Of a DNA stretch of 64,000 nt, positions 23,047-37,200 are shown piece by piece (the stretch's first letter is position 1; each line of letters begins with the position of its first letter). The stretch comes from Sclerurus mexicanus. Its lineage: Eukaryota; Chordata; Aves; Passeriformes; Furnariidae. The stretch lies in NCBI GenBank assembly GCA_013396755.1, contig VWZF01005810.1, positions 2,174,949 through 2,238,948 of the forward strand, in the 5' to 3' direction. Below the pieces are notes generated by a model, which was not told where the DNA came from, searched no databases, and worked only from the letters and a program-made list of their open reading frames with translations. A program made the position numbers and the translations under genes.

Positions 23047-23405
23047 ACAGAATCATGGAATGGCCTGGGTTGGAAGGGGCCTTAAAGATCATTTAGTTCT
23101 AACCCCTTTGCCTGTGACAGGGACACTTTTCACTAGACCAGATCCATCAGAGCTTCATCCAACCTGGCCTTGCACACTTTCACAGCTTCTCTGGGCAACT
23201 CCTCACTACCCTCACAGTAAAGAATTTCTTCTTAATATCTAATCTAAACCTGGCCTTTTTTTAGTTTGAAGCCATTCCCCCTTGTCCTGTCACTACATGC
23301 CTTTGTGAAAAGTCTCTCTCCATCTTTCTCATAGGCTCCCTTTAGGTATTGAAAGGCCACAATGAGGTCACCCCAAAGCCTCTTCTGCTTAGGGTCCTTA
23401 CTCTT
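23047..23405 (-). repeat. CR1 LINE 3'-end fragment
   Basis: The + strand shows the complement of a CR1 3' end: 'aatcatggaatggcctgggt', then 'ttggaaggggccttaaagat', 'ttcttaatatctaatctaaa' and 'cttgtcctgtcactacatgc'. These are hallmarks of avian CR1, so the element is inserted in minus orientation. It is truncated, as most CR1 copies are, and is separate from any gene. Open frames across it are meaningless. Confidence 0.93.
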
Positions 23406-26400
23406 TGCTGTCTACTTCTTGCTTTCTGGAAAGATGTGCATTTACAAAAAAAAAAAAATATAAGAGATCTTGTGTTCTTCCCTGGTACCACCTGCCTCAC
23501 TGCAATAGCTATTCACTAATTTGGTACTTGAATGCTCAATTTTCTATATTCATAAAAATACAAACCAAACTAATTAAAGTGTTACTTCAACAACATTACG
23601 AGCGCGTAACACCATGCACTTCTTTGACTTGTTTGAAACAGAAATCCCAGAGAAGGCGAAACACTCATGGGCTTAGTAACACATTTTTCAATAGGTTGTG
23701 TTCTTTGCTCAGAGATTTTGCAACTGTAGCCAGGTGTCAGCCACTTCAGGATTTCAGAATGGCTGGGGCAAGGTGTCTCATGAAATTCATAGGACGTGAC
23801 GCCATATCCAGCCACATTAGGCTTTTCCGTCTTGTAAATGTATCTTGACTAGGAAAAATATGTAGAGTGACATTTTGCAAACAAGCAAAGCTCTGAACTA
23901 TGGCTCGTCCCTTGGTAATTCATGCAAAAGTAGGTAGCAGATGCCAAGAGCTGTCCCTGAGGTTGTGCTTAGAACTGCTTTCTTGTTTACATCCTGAAAT
24001 AACTGTTACTGAAATTATGAGGTAGTTGCACCCAGGTTGTGAAATCAGAGCCCCATCTGAAAACAGCAATACTGACTATAGTTCAGTTACATTTCTAAAA
24101 ATGATTTTTTTTTTTAATTTTAACATAATGAGACATAGGGAACTAGCTTGAGTCCTATTATTTATGCATCCACAGACATCAAATGTCAAAACCATATACA
24201 GTTACCCTAATGTTACCTAATGCCTTAAAAGCTACTCTTGCCAGAATCACTTAGTATAATTATAAAAACTTACTATTGGATACAATCAAATACTACACTA
24301 AATAGCAGCCCACATAGTTGCTTGTGTGGTGAAGTACAATATCAGTGAGGGAAAGTAATTTTTTCAGAGACATCCAAGTTTCTACACCTGATATATTTTT
24401 GAGTGACAAAGGCAGGGATAGAGCAGCGCTACACAATTGACCTCTCCTTTCTTTGTCCCTTTTCCATCAATTCAAGCAGGTGTTAGACTAGTCTGAATGA
24501 CTGCAGAGGGACTGCTGCTCAGTCTCTGTGCAAACAATTTGTATTTGCTCACTTGTGTATTTCCTTTGACACATAATAGCTCACAGCTGGTACGTCCTGA
24601 GAAACTGCCCACTGAGCCATTTCTCTGTTTAAGAAGGTGATGACACATAAACAGTGTACACAGTTTACCCCCATCCCCATCAGGATCTCATTACACACCC
24701 TCTCTTATCATTGCTGTTAATAATACATTGAAGACTTCAATTTTTGTGCTCCCTATCACCAGGGACAGTGGAGAAAACAGGATGAAGGTGCAGGCAACTC
24801 CACTGTGCTCATACCAAGCTATCTTAGTTCACAAGTTCAGGGCCCACCTAGGAGGAGAGTATGAGTTATTCAGCCATGGAGTACAGTCCTCTGCAAGCTT
24901 ATATGTATGGAAATTTCTAGTCACAGGAAGACACTACATACTTCAGCACGAGTGAAGTTGCTAAGCCCATGTCAATTCTACAGGCCATGCAGACCTTGCC
25001 AGTACATTTAATACCATGGAGAAGTGACACAACATCTGTTAAAACACACAAGGATATCTCAGCCAACTAGCACATGCAGTTACACACCATTTCTTCACTA
25101 GAGGGAGTGTAAGACAAGGATTACTGAGCACTCTCCAAAGCAAATTAAGCAGCAGAATGGTGTCATACCAAAATAGGATGAAAACTAAATGATCCCTCAA
25201 AAGCCAAACAGCTGCTATGTTTCAATAGGACATTTTTCTTTTACAAAAATGAATTTCTTACATTATGCTATTTCCTTTTGAAAGAGACCCTGAAAGTGCA
25301 AATAAACACTAAGCTAATGATACTTTTCCTGAACACAAACACCTCTGTACCATGTGAGTACAGTATGCCACAATTAGATACCAACAACATGAGAATTACT
25401 TGGTATTTAAAAACCCAAGACACTGACCAGGAAAAGCTACTTTTTACATTTCTAGTCAGAATCCATAATCCCAGAGTAGGATCCTATGTGTTAGTGAAAT
25501 AAAAAAGGCAATGCTCTACCACTTTTGCCAAAAAAAAGTACAGCTGGAGGAAACTGGATTATACAAGTGCCAGCTCATTGTCACTCCTGAGGCTGCTCAA
25601 GGAACAGCTTCTTTGGAGGCAGATGGCAAGTTGGCTTATATTAGCTTTTTAACCTCCCAGGAATTCTAAAGCTGGAAATTGCATATATTAGAGTCAGCTT
25701 GAGGATGCTAGTTCACTCAGACTCTAAAGTTCCCAGGGAAGCACAGTCACCAATGAATAGCCAAGTAAACTGATAAAGATAATTCTGTTAAATATGTGAA
25801 TTGAGATAAAGGAATAGGGAGTTGTCATCCAGCCATGCCTTAAGATTTTGAGCAGCTTTCATGTTTAACTGTCTGTGTTCAATGTCATAGTGCTTACTAC
25901 ACATAAAGCCATGGCTCAATTTCAGCTACAGAAGTTTTATATTTCTTAGTCTAAATACCCTCAATATATGCATTTTATTTTTAACAAGGAAAGAAGAAAA
26001 TTAAGTGCTGTAAATGTTCGCTTATTTGTGTTCACTATTATAAAATGATCAAGAACTTAATAAATCACAGACACTATTCAGTCTCAGCTATCTGTATTTT
26101 AACTTCCTACAGTGTTTTCAGACAAGAAAAATAGTCAGCCAGTCATCTGTCCTAATAAGTAGATTTCGCTCAATCTACAGGCAATAACAGTATCACCATA
26201 ATAGTCTTTATTAATTTATCTATTAATTATTTACAGGTCCCCAGTTGCATTTTAGTTGGCTCAGTCTTTGTATTAACAGCTGCTTGTCTTTCAGTTGGGC
26301 TGATTGCTTTCCTGTACATTAAGCACTATCAACCACATCAGTGGTTTCCAGTGTCTAAATTTCAATTCTGATTGTATTACAATTTCTACATTGAAAACTG

Positions 26401-29400
26401 TTCCTGCAAATGCTTTTATTCTAAGGCTAATAGGAGGGATCAGCGACTACAGCCAGTGCTGGAACACTCCTTCCCGCTACTGTGATCTTTAGCTCCAGGT
26501 CCCAAAAGCAACACTCGCAAGCTTTTGCTCCCATTTGCTTAAAAGCAAAGTTTCCCTTTGGTGCTTTGGCAGCTGCAGGCAGGCTGGAGATTGCTAAGCC
26601 ATCTGTGCCGGTACGTGGCACTGCAGACCTGGGCCCTGCCGACTCATGCATGTTTCATCACAGCTCATCTTTCAGTCTAGACATGTCCTAAATGTTTCAA
26701 ATGTCCCTTGGACTCTTCAGGACAAAGCCAGGGTGGCACCAAGTATGCACAGAGCATTTTTTTTTTTTTAATTTGAAATAAAACAAAAAAAACCCAAAAC
26801 AAATAAAAACATTCAAAACCAAATTGCAACATAATAGTTATGAAATAGGGAAAAAAGAGTGCTGGGAGGAGATGCAATGCATTCTCATACTGCCACAAAG
26901 GACTAACTGAAAAGATGCTGTTTGACCCAGAAAGTGGCAAATACAATGCCTGATGCACGTGTGTCATCAGCAGATCTTCAAAGTGGTAACTCCCAAGTGC
27001 TTGATGATTATTATTAAACAATAACAAACTTAGGCATTTAAATTACCCTTTCACAAACAAATTCACACAGAAGAAGCCTTGTATGCTGCCTGGCTGTGCT
27101 GACTGTACAGTCACACGGTCTGGCATCAGTGGTGGACTAAACACTATTTAAATAATTGCAGCTATTTAATCCAGAGAATGTAATTGCATGTGTTAAGCAA
27201 TAAAGCAATAAAATACTTTAATGCACTATCACGGTCTAGTACCTAAACCTTTGTAAAGTGAAGAATCGATTCATGTTTATGAGTTGAAAAAAAAAAAAAG
27301 CTAATTCAAGCTTATTTTAGGCAGCCATTAACAGTGTTTAAATGTGGCTCTCTTTTCACACAGCTGTTCTCAACACTGTCCCAAAATTGGCTGCAACAAC
27401 TCTTAGGGGTAAGTGTGCATCTAGAAACAAGTGTGTCCTTTTTTCCTTACAGTTGCTCAAATAATAGTAATGTTCAAAGGAAGCACAGAAAAGAAGCATC
27501 TGGAAGAAGCTGTTTTGGATCAGCAGCTAATCCCAACTATTAGTACTATTTAGCTGAAGTATCCACAAGAGAGGAAGGTACAAATTTTCTTCTGCAACAC
27601 ACAAAGAAACGCTGCAAGAGAAGATAAAGCAATTCTGCTCAAGGACCAGGAGGATCTGAAAGCTTTTCAGTTTCAGGCAGACATAGAGGAGAATGGGACT
27701 TTCATGGCTTCATGCATTGTTCATGTTTCTCCAAATGTATGTGAGCAGGACAGGGCAGAGCTTTCCACTGGAATAATTTATGACACTCATATTTTTTTAT
27801 ACTATAAAGAATGACAAAAGTGGCATTCTCTTGAGTAGACAACACCACTGACTTTCAAAATGCTTTGCTACGCAGTGATGATATGGTTTAATTTCTGGAA
27901 GACAGTAAGTGTCTGGATTTACAGTTGGCAGAGCTACAGTGCATGTTAAACCAACAAACTTTTTCAAAGCAAGTGTCCATTTTAAAACTCCCAGATTTTC
28001 ATCTCACTGTTGTAAGGGTGGGCATTCTTTTCTTCAGAGAGGCAGTCTTCTACTCCAGGCACTCTCATGAATTCTTTGTGTTCACAAAGAATTGCTCTTA
28101 GTAATACTGTGTATTTTCTCCAAATAGCAATCTTAACTGTCACAGTCAGCTGCCCAGCAGCTGGTCTTTTCCCCTTACAGGAACTAGAAGGATGCAAAGC
28201 ATTTCCCTAGATCTTAAATAAGTTGTCTGGAAACCATTTCCCCAAAGAAGTCACGTTCTCTTCACAGAAGGCAGCTTAATCTCTCAAACACTGTTGGTCA
28301 CAGCCACTAGATCTCTCTAAACAGGGAAAGCAAACGCTCTGCAAACACCTCTTCAGCTTTTCTTCAGAGGAATTTACCAGCTGTGTGGGGTGCAACTGTG
28401 AAACCCACCCTTCCCCAACCCTTTTCTTTTTGCCCATACTCTGGGCTTCCAGCATTGTCATGGTGCACAGAATCTGGGGGAGGGGGACCACCCCTGTCAG
28501 CGCTCTATATTATCTTGACAACATTTAAAGAAATCTGGTGATTTGCTTTTTAGCCCTACCAGTGCTGGATAAAGTGCAATATTTAATGGACATGCCAACT
28601 GCTGTGGAGTACTTTAACTTGCAGAGCCCATTCCTTCCTTCCTAAAGGAAGTGGACTTTTTAGGCATAGAGATGATGAGTAGTTCTCAGAAGGATCCTCC
28701 ACAGATGCTGAAGTTAAAAACAAAGGATCTCTTACTGGAGACAAAACTATATTGCAAAGAAAACCAAATTCCATTTACAAGACCATGCAGTGCAGTTCAT
28801 TGCTGATGCTGCACATTCAAGGAATACTACAAGGAAATCCTGTTCTCACAGTTTACAAGGTGACTCTCTTATCCTGTATTCTTTGGGCAGTATGTTTATG
28901 CTTTCCTCTTTGGTCCACTTGAAAACATCTGGAGAGGACACACTGCCTTTAAACATGTGCTAGCTCTGCCATGGGTCAGATTTGCTCAGTCTGCCCTGGA
29001 GTGAGGTCAGTGCAGCTGTGTCCTGACTGTCCAGCTTTATAAGCACTGATATGCCAGAAATAGTGAGTTTTGAGAGAGCTGAACATAAGGAGCAACAAAA
29101 ATACCGCTCCTGATCAGATTTTACAAGATTTGTCATGATCTTAATAAAGTGTTAAGAAAAAAAAACAAAACACACAGACCTGAGTGTTCCACTAAGAGAC
29201 ACCTACAGTTTGCACTGCAAACTAATGTACACAAAAGAAAGGAAAATATAGATGTAGATCTAAATCTAGCGTGAGGACTAGCTTCATCTTGGGAAACAGA
29301 GCCAGCCTGAGAATTTCAGTGCCCACAGTATCTGTATTCCTGCTTCCCCTGCTGGAAATAATGGAGTCTAATCCATTGAGCAGACACAAGGGTCTTTATC

Positions 29401-32400
29401 TCCTTGAAGCTTCCAAAAAACTATTATGGGGGGGAGGGGAAAGAAAAGAATAGCTCCTACAGTTTGGTAAGTATTTTCCTGAGGAAGCATATTTTAATAA
29501 GATGACACTGACCCCTTAAGAGAAAATAGATTATTCCACAGCAGGGAAACCTCTTTAATTCATAACCTTTTAGATTGTGCTGGCATAGCTGTTCTGGGGA
29601 CCATGAGAAGGACTAGCAAGGAGAAGCCAGGAACTTTGTAAGCCAAGCAAAATAAAATATGTAATTACATGTTACATTTTTTACAGACGCCCTGTAGATG
29701 GACGAGTGCTACATTATTTTCATATCCAGGAGACTAGAGAATTGTTGTATTTAAGCTGTCAAAAGAACATTATTTCTCATATTCCTTTCTGAGACCGGAT
29801 TTCTCTTATTTCCTCTATAATTCACCAAATATATAAATATGAAGGCTATAAAGAGATAAATAATCAAGTTTCTTTGACCTCCTTTTCCCATATTTATCTG
29901 CTTATCTAGCAGTAGGAAATACTATATAATCTCTGTGTCTGTGTGCATAGAGGAAGTGGTTTCTGACCTGAAGAGATTCAAATTTAGTGTTTACTGAAAA
30001 AGACATAATCAAGGATAGTGTCAAGAGCTACTGGGCCACTCAGGCAACTGCTTCTACTCCATTCTGTGCTTTAGATAACACTAAAGATTTCATATTAAAA
30101 AAAAAAAATGCTTTTAAAGTAACATAGAAAGCCTGAAGAAAACTAAAAAATAAAAGGAGAGATTTCTAAGGTTCCCAGGTATGTATACTACATCTATGGG
30201 TTTTTTCACTGTAAGAGCAGTACAAAGCACTATTTGATGTAATTTGTAGGGGACAATAATTTTGTTTCAGTTGTCCAGAGTCTTTATAGCCTGTTTGGGA
30301 AGGAAGATGTAACTCACGAGTCAGAGTGCAGGCATGGTTCAACCCCAGGAGACCCTGGCTAAAGCTTCTATCAAATTAGTCCTCCCAGTGCTACACAAAG
30401 TATATTCACTTGGCATGTTATTTTTGCTACTGAGAATCTCTATAAAAGCTTCAACAAACTAGTATAAACAAAGGTTGAATTTAGCTTGGATTTTTGCTTT
30501 CATTGAATCACTTTTTTTCAAATGAGTAAAGAATATTATACTCTCTGCTATGAAATGCTGAAAGTAAAGTGGTTGGGAAAAAAATAAATACAGAAATAGA
30601 GGTTCTCTGACCTTTAATCCAGCTATTCCACCACCAAATTGCTTTCCATAAGATATCACATCTGACAGGATTTATTTCACTTTCCTTCTACCCTCTCAAC
30701 CACAAGATGTAATTTCACATTTACTATAAAATTCTAGTGGGGGAAAAAAGCAGTATAGATTTTACATTTCATACTTGAGGAGTGTTAGCATCAAACCCTT
30801 TCCTGAGGCTTACTTCTTAACTAGTTTGTCCTCGAACTATAAATCTTCTCCTTTTTTGCAGCACAGTAACAGTGTTTTATTTGGTGTGTGATGGGGAATG
30901 GGTTTAAAAACAGCCTGCTCAAGTCAAGTGCTTAATTGCTATCATGTTGATAGGAGTCATACTTTGGTCATATTCCTGCTGCCAGAAAAATGAAACCACC
31001 CCCCTTTAACAAAGAGCAAAATTTCCCTCTTTTAATGTAAGCAGTATGACAATATTTCTACTTATGTACTCAGTGTCTTATTTGAGCCCAGGTACAGAGC
31101 ACCCAAAACTCAGCACACATGCCCTTTTTTTTTTTTCCTGTTGTAATTCTTTCCTCTGTAATAAATCATTCTTGGCTTAATGTCCTAGGAGTGTTTACTG
31201 CAGCAGGTTTTTAATGGAAAACTTTCTCCTGGTTTAGCAAAGTCTCCTGTTGCCTCCATGACAAGAGAAATTCCTACACAAACCACCAGAGGTAATACAA
31301 CTGTATCTAGAACTTTCCATATCAAATTTTGTACCTGAAAACATCAAACACGCCTAGAAAAGCTTTTCAACCTAAGCTTGCAGGCAAACTGTATTGTTTT
31401 AATACTGTTTGTTATTGGCTAGAAGTTAGTTTAAATCCGGATACTAGTTTGCAAATACTCAAGCTTCTTTTAGACTGGCTGGGTAAAAGAATAAGACACC
31501 CCACAAAGTTATTAGAGGTATTGGAGTCTTAACTAAAGAGGACTATAATTTTAAGGAAGTATTTTGTCAGAATAATACAGAAATGTACAGTTTTTCATCC
31601 CAGTTTTGCAGTGAATGAGCTGTAGCTACACTGTAAACTTTAAAAGCCAACTAAAAGAACTTTCCACCTATAACTCAATGACGATCAAGTCAAACCTCTC
31701 AATGAAACCTGATCAGTATTTTTTTCATTCATTTAAACTGTTTCAGGAAAATGAATTAAATGTGAGTGCCAGCACACTATTTCAGCCAGGCTTTCTCTGA
31801 ACTGCATCCAGACTAAGTCAGTAAGACAACATCTGTTGAATTTAGTACACTTTGGAGTAATTTCTCTGATAGTGTGAAAACCAGCGATGACTGGATATTG
31901 AGTAATACCTACTACTAAAAGTTTTGTTGAGTGGTACAATTTGGACAATACTTTTTAATACAAGACTGTGGATTTTTTCTATAGACAGATCAACTCCCTT
32001 TATGGTAGATCAGTATAAGAGTATTACTACTGTAATTAATTTTATTTCTTCCTACTTTGTAGAAAAACCTAACAGCTGCTAATAAACTGCCTCTGTCAGC
32101 AAATCAAAGGCACACAAAACCCTGAAAGTTTTAGTTTTAAAACAGAGCTATAAAGGCCATTCTCATAATACCACTCTTGAGCATGATCCTCACCTCACCA
32201 GGAAAACATTACTGGAAGGTGTGGTAAGTGACAGGACAGTTTATTCAGCAGCTACTTGGCCCTGGATTGCCTACAGAACTCTAAAGTTTGGGATCAGCAA
32301 AGTGTATCTGTCAAAGGGGAAGAAACAGGTAGAATCTGTATTGTCCATCACCAGCAAGTAAGTTGTGTCCAGGTTACTATTTGTAGCTTTTAAATGAAGC

Positions 32401-33896
32401 TGTTTTTTATATGAAAGTCACCTGAAGGAGGCAGTAAGGGATCTCTGGCAGTCCAGACAGAGGTTCAGTGATAAAAAGGTATTGGAACACACAAGTTTCA
32501 CACTGGGCTTGCTCAAGGCCAAATCCAAACAAAGGGAACAAGCTGGCAGGGAGTCTTATATTTATAGCTGCCTCTTCAGGTAGTTATTTAACTTTACAGT
32601 GAAATGTGAAAATTACAGTTTTAATAGTAAAACACAAGCCACTTGGCCAACATGACACATTTATGAAAGAGCTTTGCTGCTAAAACATTTATTTTCTTCT
32701 CTCTGAAAAAGTAAAATAAACGATTCTGGTCTATCTAGCCAAGAAGTAATTCCCACGTTGAAGATAAAATGCATTACTGCACATCCAAAGGCTACTGTAG
32801 ATGTGACACCTCAGTGTTAGGTGCATGGAAGGAATAGAAACTGGGTGAGTTTAGTAACCTGGTTTAAGACGCTATTCCCAATTGAGAAAGCAATATAAAG
32901 TAAGAGAGAATGGATCTGGTTTCATCTCCTATGTAACTTGCAAAACAGAAAAGAGAGTGAAGAACGTAGGTTCAGATGTGAGGTTTCTACTGAAGATGAG
33001 ACTTTTGAAGAAACATAAATTTTAAAATTTAACTCCACTTAGAAAACAGACTCTCTTCAGTGAGGACAGATTTGCACAAAAGTAGAAACATAAGTGATAC
33101 CATTGAAATATCTTGAGTGGTAGTAGTGTAATTCAAGAGTTCTGACCACAAGTCAGAAGGCGATGGCATGCTATGGAACTTGTTATTTTTCTCCTTACAC
33201 AGATGCTGTTCAAGAGCCCAACAGAAGTGACATGCTTTTCAGGTGATGTACAGTAATGACCAAAGTAAGCAGGAAAAAAATTCAAATTAAAAAAAAAAAG
33301 AAATATGAAAGAACAACCTTTCAAATGAAATAATCAAGTATCACTATCAAATGCATCCATTTAGTAAAGCAGGTGGCTTCTAAGTGTAAAGATCTCAGTT
33401 ATGAATATCCAGACAACACCTGATAGAAGAAAATCTGTGAGAAAATAACAGATACTTCCTACAAAGTCTTTTCCAAAGATAGATACTGACTTCTGAAAAA
33501 ATATCAGTTTACTGCCTATAATTCTAGACAAATTCTCAGCAAGCACGAGCTTTCTCCATGGTTGGTGTAGCCAGCCCATTAGTTCTTTCAAATCAAGCCA
33601 TCCTGGTGATGGCCATTCTCTAAAACATCACCAGGATGGCTGCACAGCGTAGCTTCTTTACCCTCAGGTTCAACATTTACCATCATTTTACACAAGAAGC
33701 TGCTCTCTGGGCACTCTGCTCCAACAAAATCCACACATTCCTGCTCATCTCACTGCTTCTCTTCTCCACCCATTTCATGAAAGAAGCATTATCTTGCTAC
33801 CTTTTAATCCTCAAGTTTTAAAACTGAAGTAGAACAAACATCTCCATTACTTGTATGCACTCACCAGGAGACAGTGAGAACTTAGGATAAAAGAAC
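23406..33896. other. Intergenic region between NUCB2 and KCNJ11, first part
   Basis: About 10.5 kb of AT-rich sequence with scattered A/T homopolymers. The open frames are short and show no domain, motif or splice context that I recognise. No RNA gene was seen. The 33596-33641 inverted repeat is listed separately. Confidence 0.6.
33596..33641. repeat. Perfect 16-bp inverted repeat, 14-bp spacer
   Basis: Left arm agccatcctggtgatg at 33596-33611 is exactly complementary to 33626-33641 (catcaccaggatggct). The arms are GC-balanced, unlike the AT-rich surroundings, and would make a stable stem. Confidence 0.92.
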
Positions 33897-34225
33897 TGTT
33901 TAGGTTGGAAAAGACCTTTCAGACCAGCAAGTCCAACCATTAGCCCAGCTCTGCCAAATTCACCCTCAGTGAATGGCCCTCAGCGCCATGGCTTTTAAAT
34001 ACCCTCAGGGATGGTGACTCAACCACTTCCCTGGGCAGCGTGTTCCAAGGCCTGGCCACCCTATCAGTGACAAAGTATTTCCTAATATCTAATCTAAACC
34101 TCCTCTGACATACCTTGAGACCATTTGCTCTTGTCCTGTCCCTTGTTACTTAGGAAAAAGAGACCAAACCCAACCTCACTACAACCTTCTTCCAGGTACA
34201 TGACAAACAGGACAAGCTGATCTAA
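33897..34225 (-). repeat. CR1 LINE 3'-end fragment, second subfamily
   Basis: The + strand reads 'ttaggttggaaaagaccttt', 'gtccaaccattagcccagct', 'agggatggtgactcaaccac' and 'cctaatatctaatctaaacc', the complement of a common avian CR1 subfamily, different from the copy near 23 kb. The right edge is approximate. Confidence 0.92.
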
Positions 34226-37200
34226 GACCATGCCATAAACATTCAAGTGCCCTAGCATAGAGGAGTATGCAATATGCACAAGGGCCATATTCTCTCATGC
34301 TAGAGAAAAGGAAACGAAACAAGATTTTTACTCACAAGGCACAGAAGAAGTTCCCAGGAGATGGCGAAGCTGAGGAACAGCGACACTGTTGCAGCAAAGG
34401 CACCATCAGGGACTATTTGGGTCAGCTGCACACCCCATTAACCTAATAGTGCCCCACCTTAAGAGGGAAATCCTGGTGCTAATGAACTCCTTGGCAAGCT
34501 CTCTTGCATTTAAAGGCCCATGACTTAAAATGGGGGCTGGATTTGGAGCTCATTGAAGTCAAGAGTTACTGTTGCCAGCACTCACTCAATTTCTGTGCTA
34601 CAACTCTGTTCAGGAATAACATCATTGGGACTACAACAATAATGCTATAATACCTATCCTCAGTTGGACAGAGAAGACATAAAGGCAAAACTATAAGAAG
34701 GTATTGGCCACTTAAAATAGCAAATAGACAAGGAAGAGCTAGAGAAGGAGCAGTGTGGCTCCCAGCCCCTGCCATTAGCATGTGCCAGCCCTGCTCCCAG
34801 CTCAGGGCCTCAGCTCCTACAAGGGAAGGAAAGAGAAGATGTGTCTCTGTGGGGCCACTCTCACAAGACCTCTGAGCCCCCTTCAGTCAGATGGGATTGC
34901 TTATTTAATGCTGCTCAGCTTTGCAATAAGGGAGCTGCTTAGCAAACCTCTCATAGGGTGTTGCCATTGACATTTAAGCTCCTAAGTAAGGCAGGCACAA
35001 AGGCTGACAGAGGCAAGCGGTGAAGAGGAGCTGCAGGTTTTGATTTTTTAAAATTCTGTTTAGACTGAGTCATTCCCCTGTGCTAACTCATTAAAGTCAC
35101 ACTATATATTAAAACAGGGGCGTAAGCCAGCAAAACATGCAGCATTACAATCCTCTATAGGCACCCAGCAGTGCTTAGAGCAGGATGGAGGCAGCAGTAT
35201 CTGCAGCCTCTTAAGAATGTCTTCTGCTCTTTTAATAGTTCTCCTGGGGGGTATGGAGGTTTGTATCACGTATCTTTCTCCCCTTGCTGTATCAAAAATA
35301 GTGCACTGAGTCACTTGTCACAGGCATTAGACAGTCACCAGCCACACTGCACACACGTCCCCCCGCCCGCTCCCGTCCAGCTCACCCAAGGCCTCCTTCC
35401 CCCGAGGGCCCTCTCACCTCCAACAGCATCTCTGCTTCAGCAGGGTCTGCAGTCCTGATTAAATCCCCCTTTCTGCTGCAGCACATGCTTTCAGCAGGTT
35501 GGCAGGTGATGCCCTTTGATCCAAAAATGCACTGAAAAGGGTGGGAATTTTTCTCCTGCCTTTCAGGAAGCTTGGATCAGGGCTGATGGGCTTGAGATGT
35601 CCACCTTAGAATGGGGCAGCTGGACCTGGATAAATGAAGTTCCACAAGGGAACATGCACAGCAAAGAGCACTGACCCTGTCCATTTTTATTGGCAACACC
35701 AATATGACTTTGAGCATGAGACGAGGGAAAGGTGTAACCGGGGAGCCTAAAACGCAGTGATTTTGAAACCTCTCTTCACCTCCACCCTAATCTGAAGAAG
35801 AGGGAATAATCCCTGGTGGTTTATTAATATCCAGTTCATAGGAACATACAAATAATCACTGTGAAAGCTGCAAGCTTAGCAATTTCACAGAAGGTTTTGG
35901 GTTTCTAATATCTATTTAAATTTTGAAGTTTATTTATCAAAACACTCCTGTGCTTTATCCCAAAACAATCTGTGCTAGCACACCTACCGTAATTACATTT
36001 AGGGGCCACTGATATACAAAGAAAGAGTGGAAGAGGAAGGAAAACACAAAGAAACAAATTCAGTTTTCAAAGGAGTATTAATTACTCATTAGATAGATAT
36101 TAACTATTAATAAATAACTAACCATGAGGGTCAGACGCCAAAAAGTCCTCCTGACACTGCTTCCAACAAGGCTCTGTTGTGACTCGTACCTTGCTCAACA
36201 AGCAGCAATATTTACCCACTGGATTGAGCAATGCTGATCATGTCTGTCCTGCAGTCTCGCCTTACAGGGCAGCCTGAATTTTGACATTGACCTTGTTGCT
36301 AATCTATGCTAGCATGTAAACCATGGCCTTCTTAAAGACTTTTATACCAGCCTCTCAGATCTGCTTTTTAGGTCTCTTATCTCTCTTCTCAGCATTGTCA
36401 CACCTTTGTTGGTACTTCAAAAGAAAATGGTTTATTACTTCTTGACATTCTTGTCTTTCCACTGTGTAATTTCTGGATTTTAAATGCATTTATTTCATGT
36501 CCGTGACTCTCTTATGTCTTTATATGCCACCTCTTTAGTTCACTTTTAGTTTGTATCTATTTTATAGGGACATGTCCTGCTGAAGTATGCTGCTATAATA
36601 CTGTACTTACGATAGCCTTGGGGGATAAAGAGACAAAGCTGGACCATATTATACTCTGATTTTGCATACGTATGTACCTTGGTTTCATTAGGAAACACAA
36701 CATGAAACTGATAAGCTCAGTGGCTCGCCAGCAGTCACTACAAGTCTTTTAAAACTATGGCATAAAACCTGAGTATTCTCCAGTCTCCTTTTCTGCTAAC
36801 CAGCTCTTTGAACCTTTTCTCCATTCAAGCAGCTTCACAAACTCCCAATTTGAATGCACTGAACAGTGTGAACTTGTGAGTACAAACTGATAATGATATC
36901 TGGACTCTGAAGCCCATGAAAGGCAATTCCCATGGAGACTCGGTTCTGTCACACCCAAAACTCATTGCTGAGTTGCCACAAAACCTGCGCTTCCTACTTC
37001 TTGTGTCCATGTCCATGCCTCAGACAGGACAAGCCTCTAGCTTCCCTCATGTCCATTTCTGTGCAGAGGACATGTGGAGCCACAGCACACTTTCCCCAGC
37101 TGCTCAGCAGGATCCAAACTATGATACCACCTACCAAAAAGCAGACATGGGATGAGAAAGAAATAAAGTCCAAAAGTCCACTCACTTTGGACTTCAACTA

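Noticed and set aside
23027..23242. 71-codon open frame near 23 kb
   Set aside because: It lies in the complement of a CR1 3' end.
23405..23848. 147-codon + frame after the CR1 copy
   Set aside because: It begins at the CR1 border, has a poly-A stretch read as lysines, and shows no domain.
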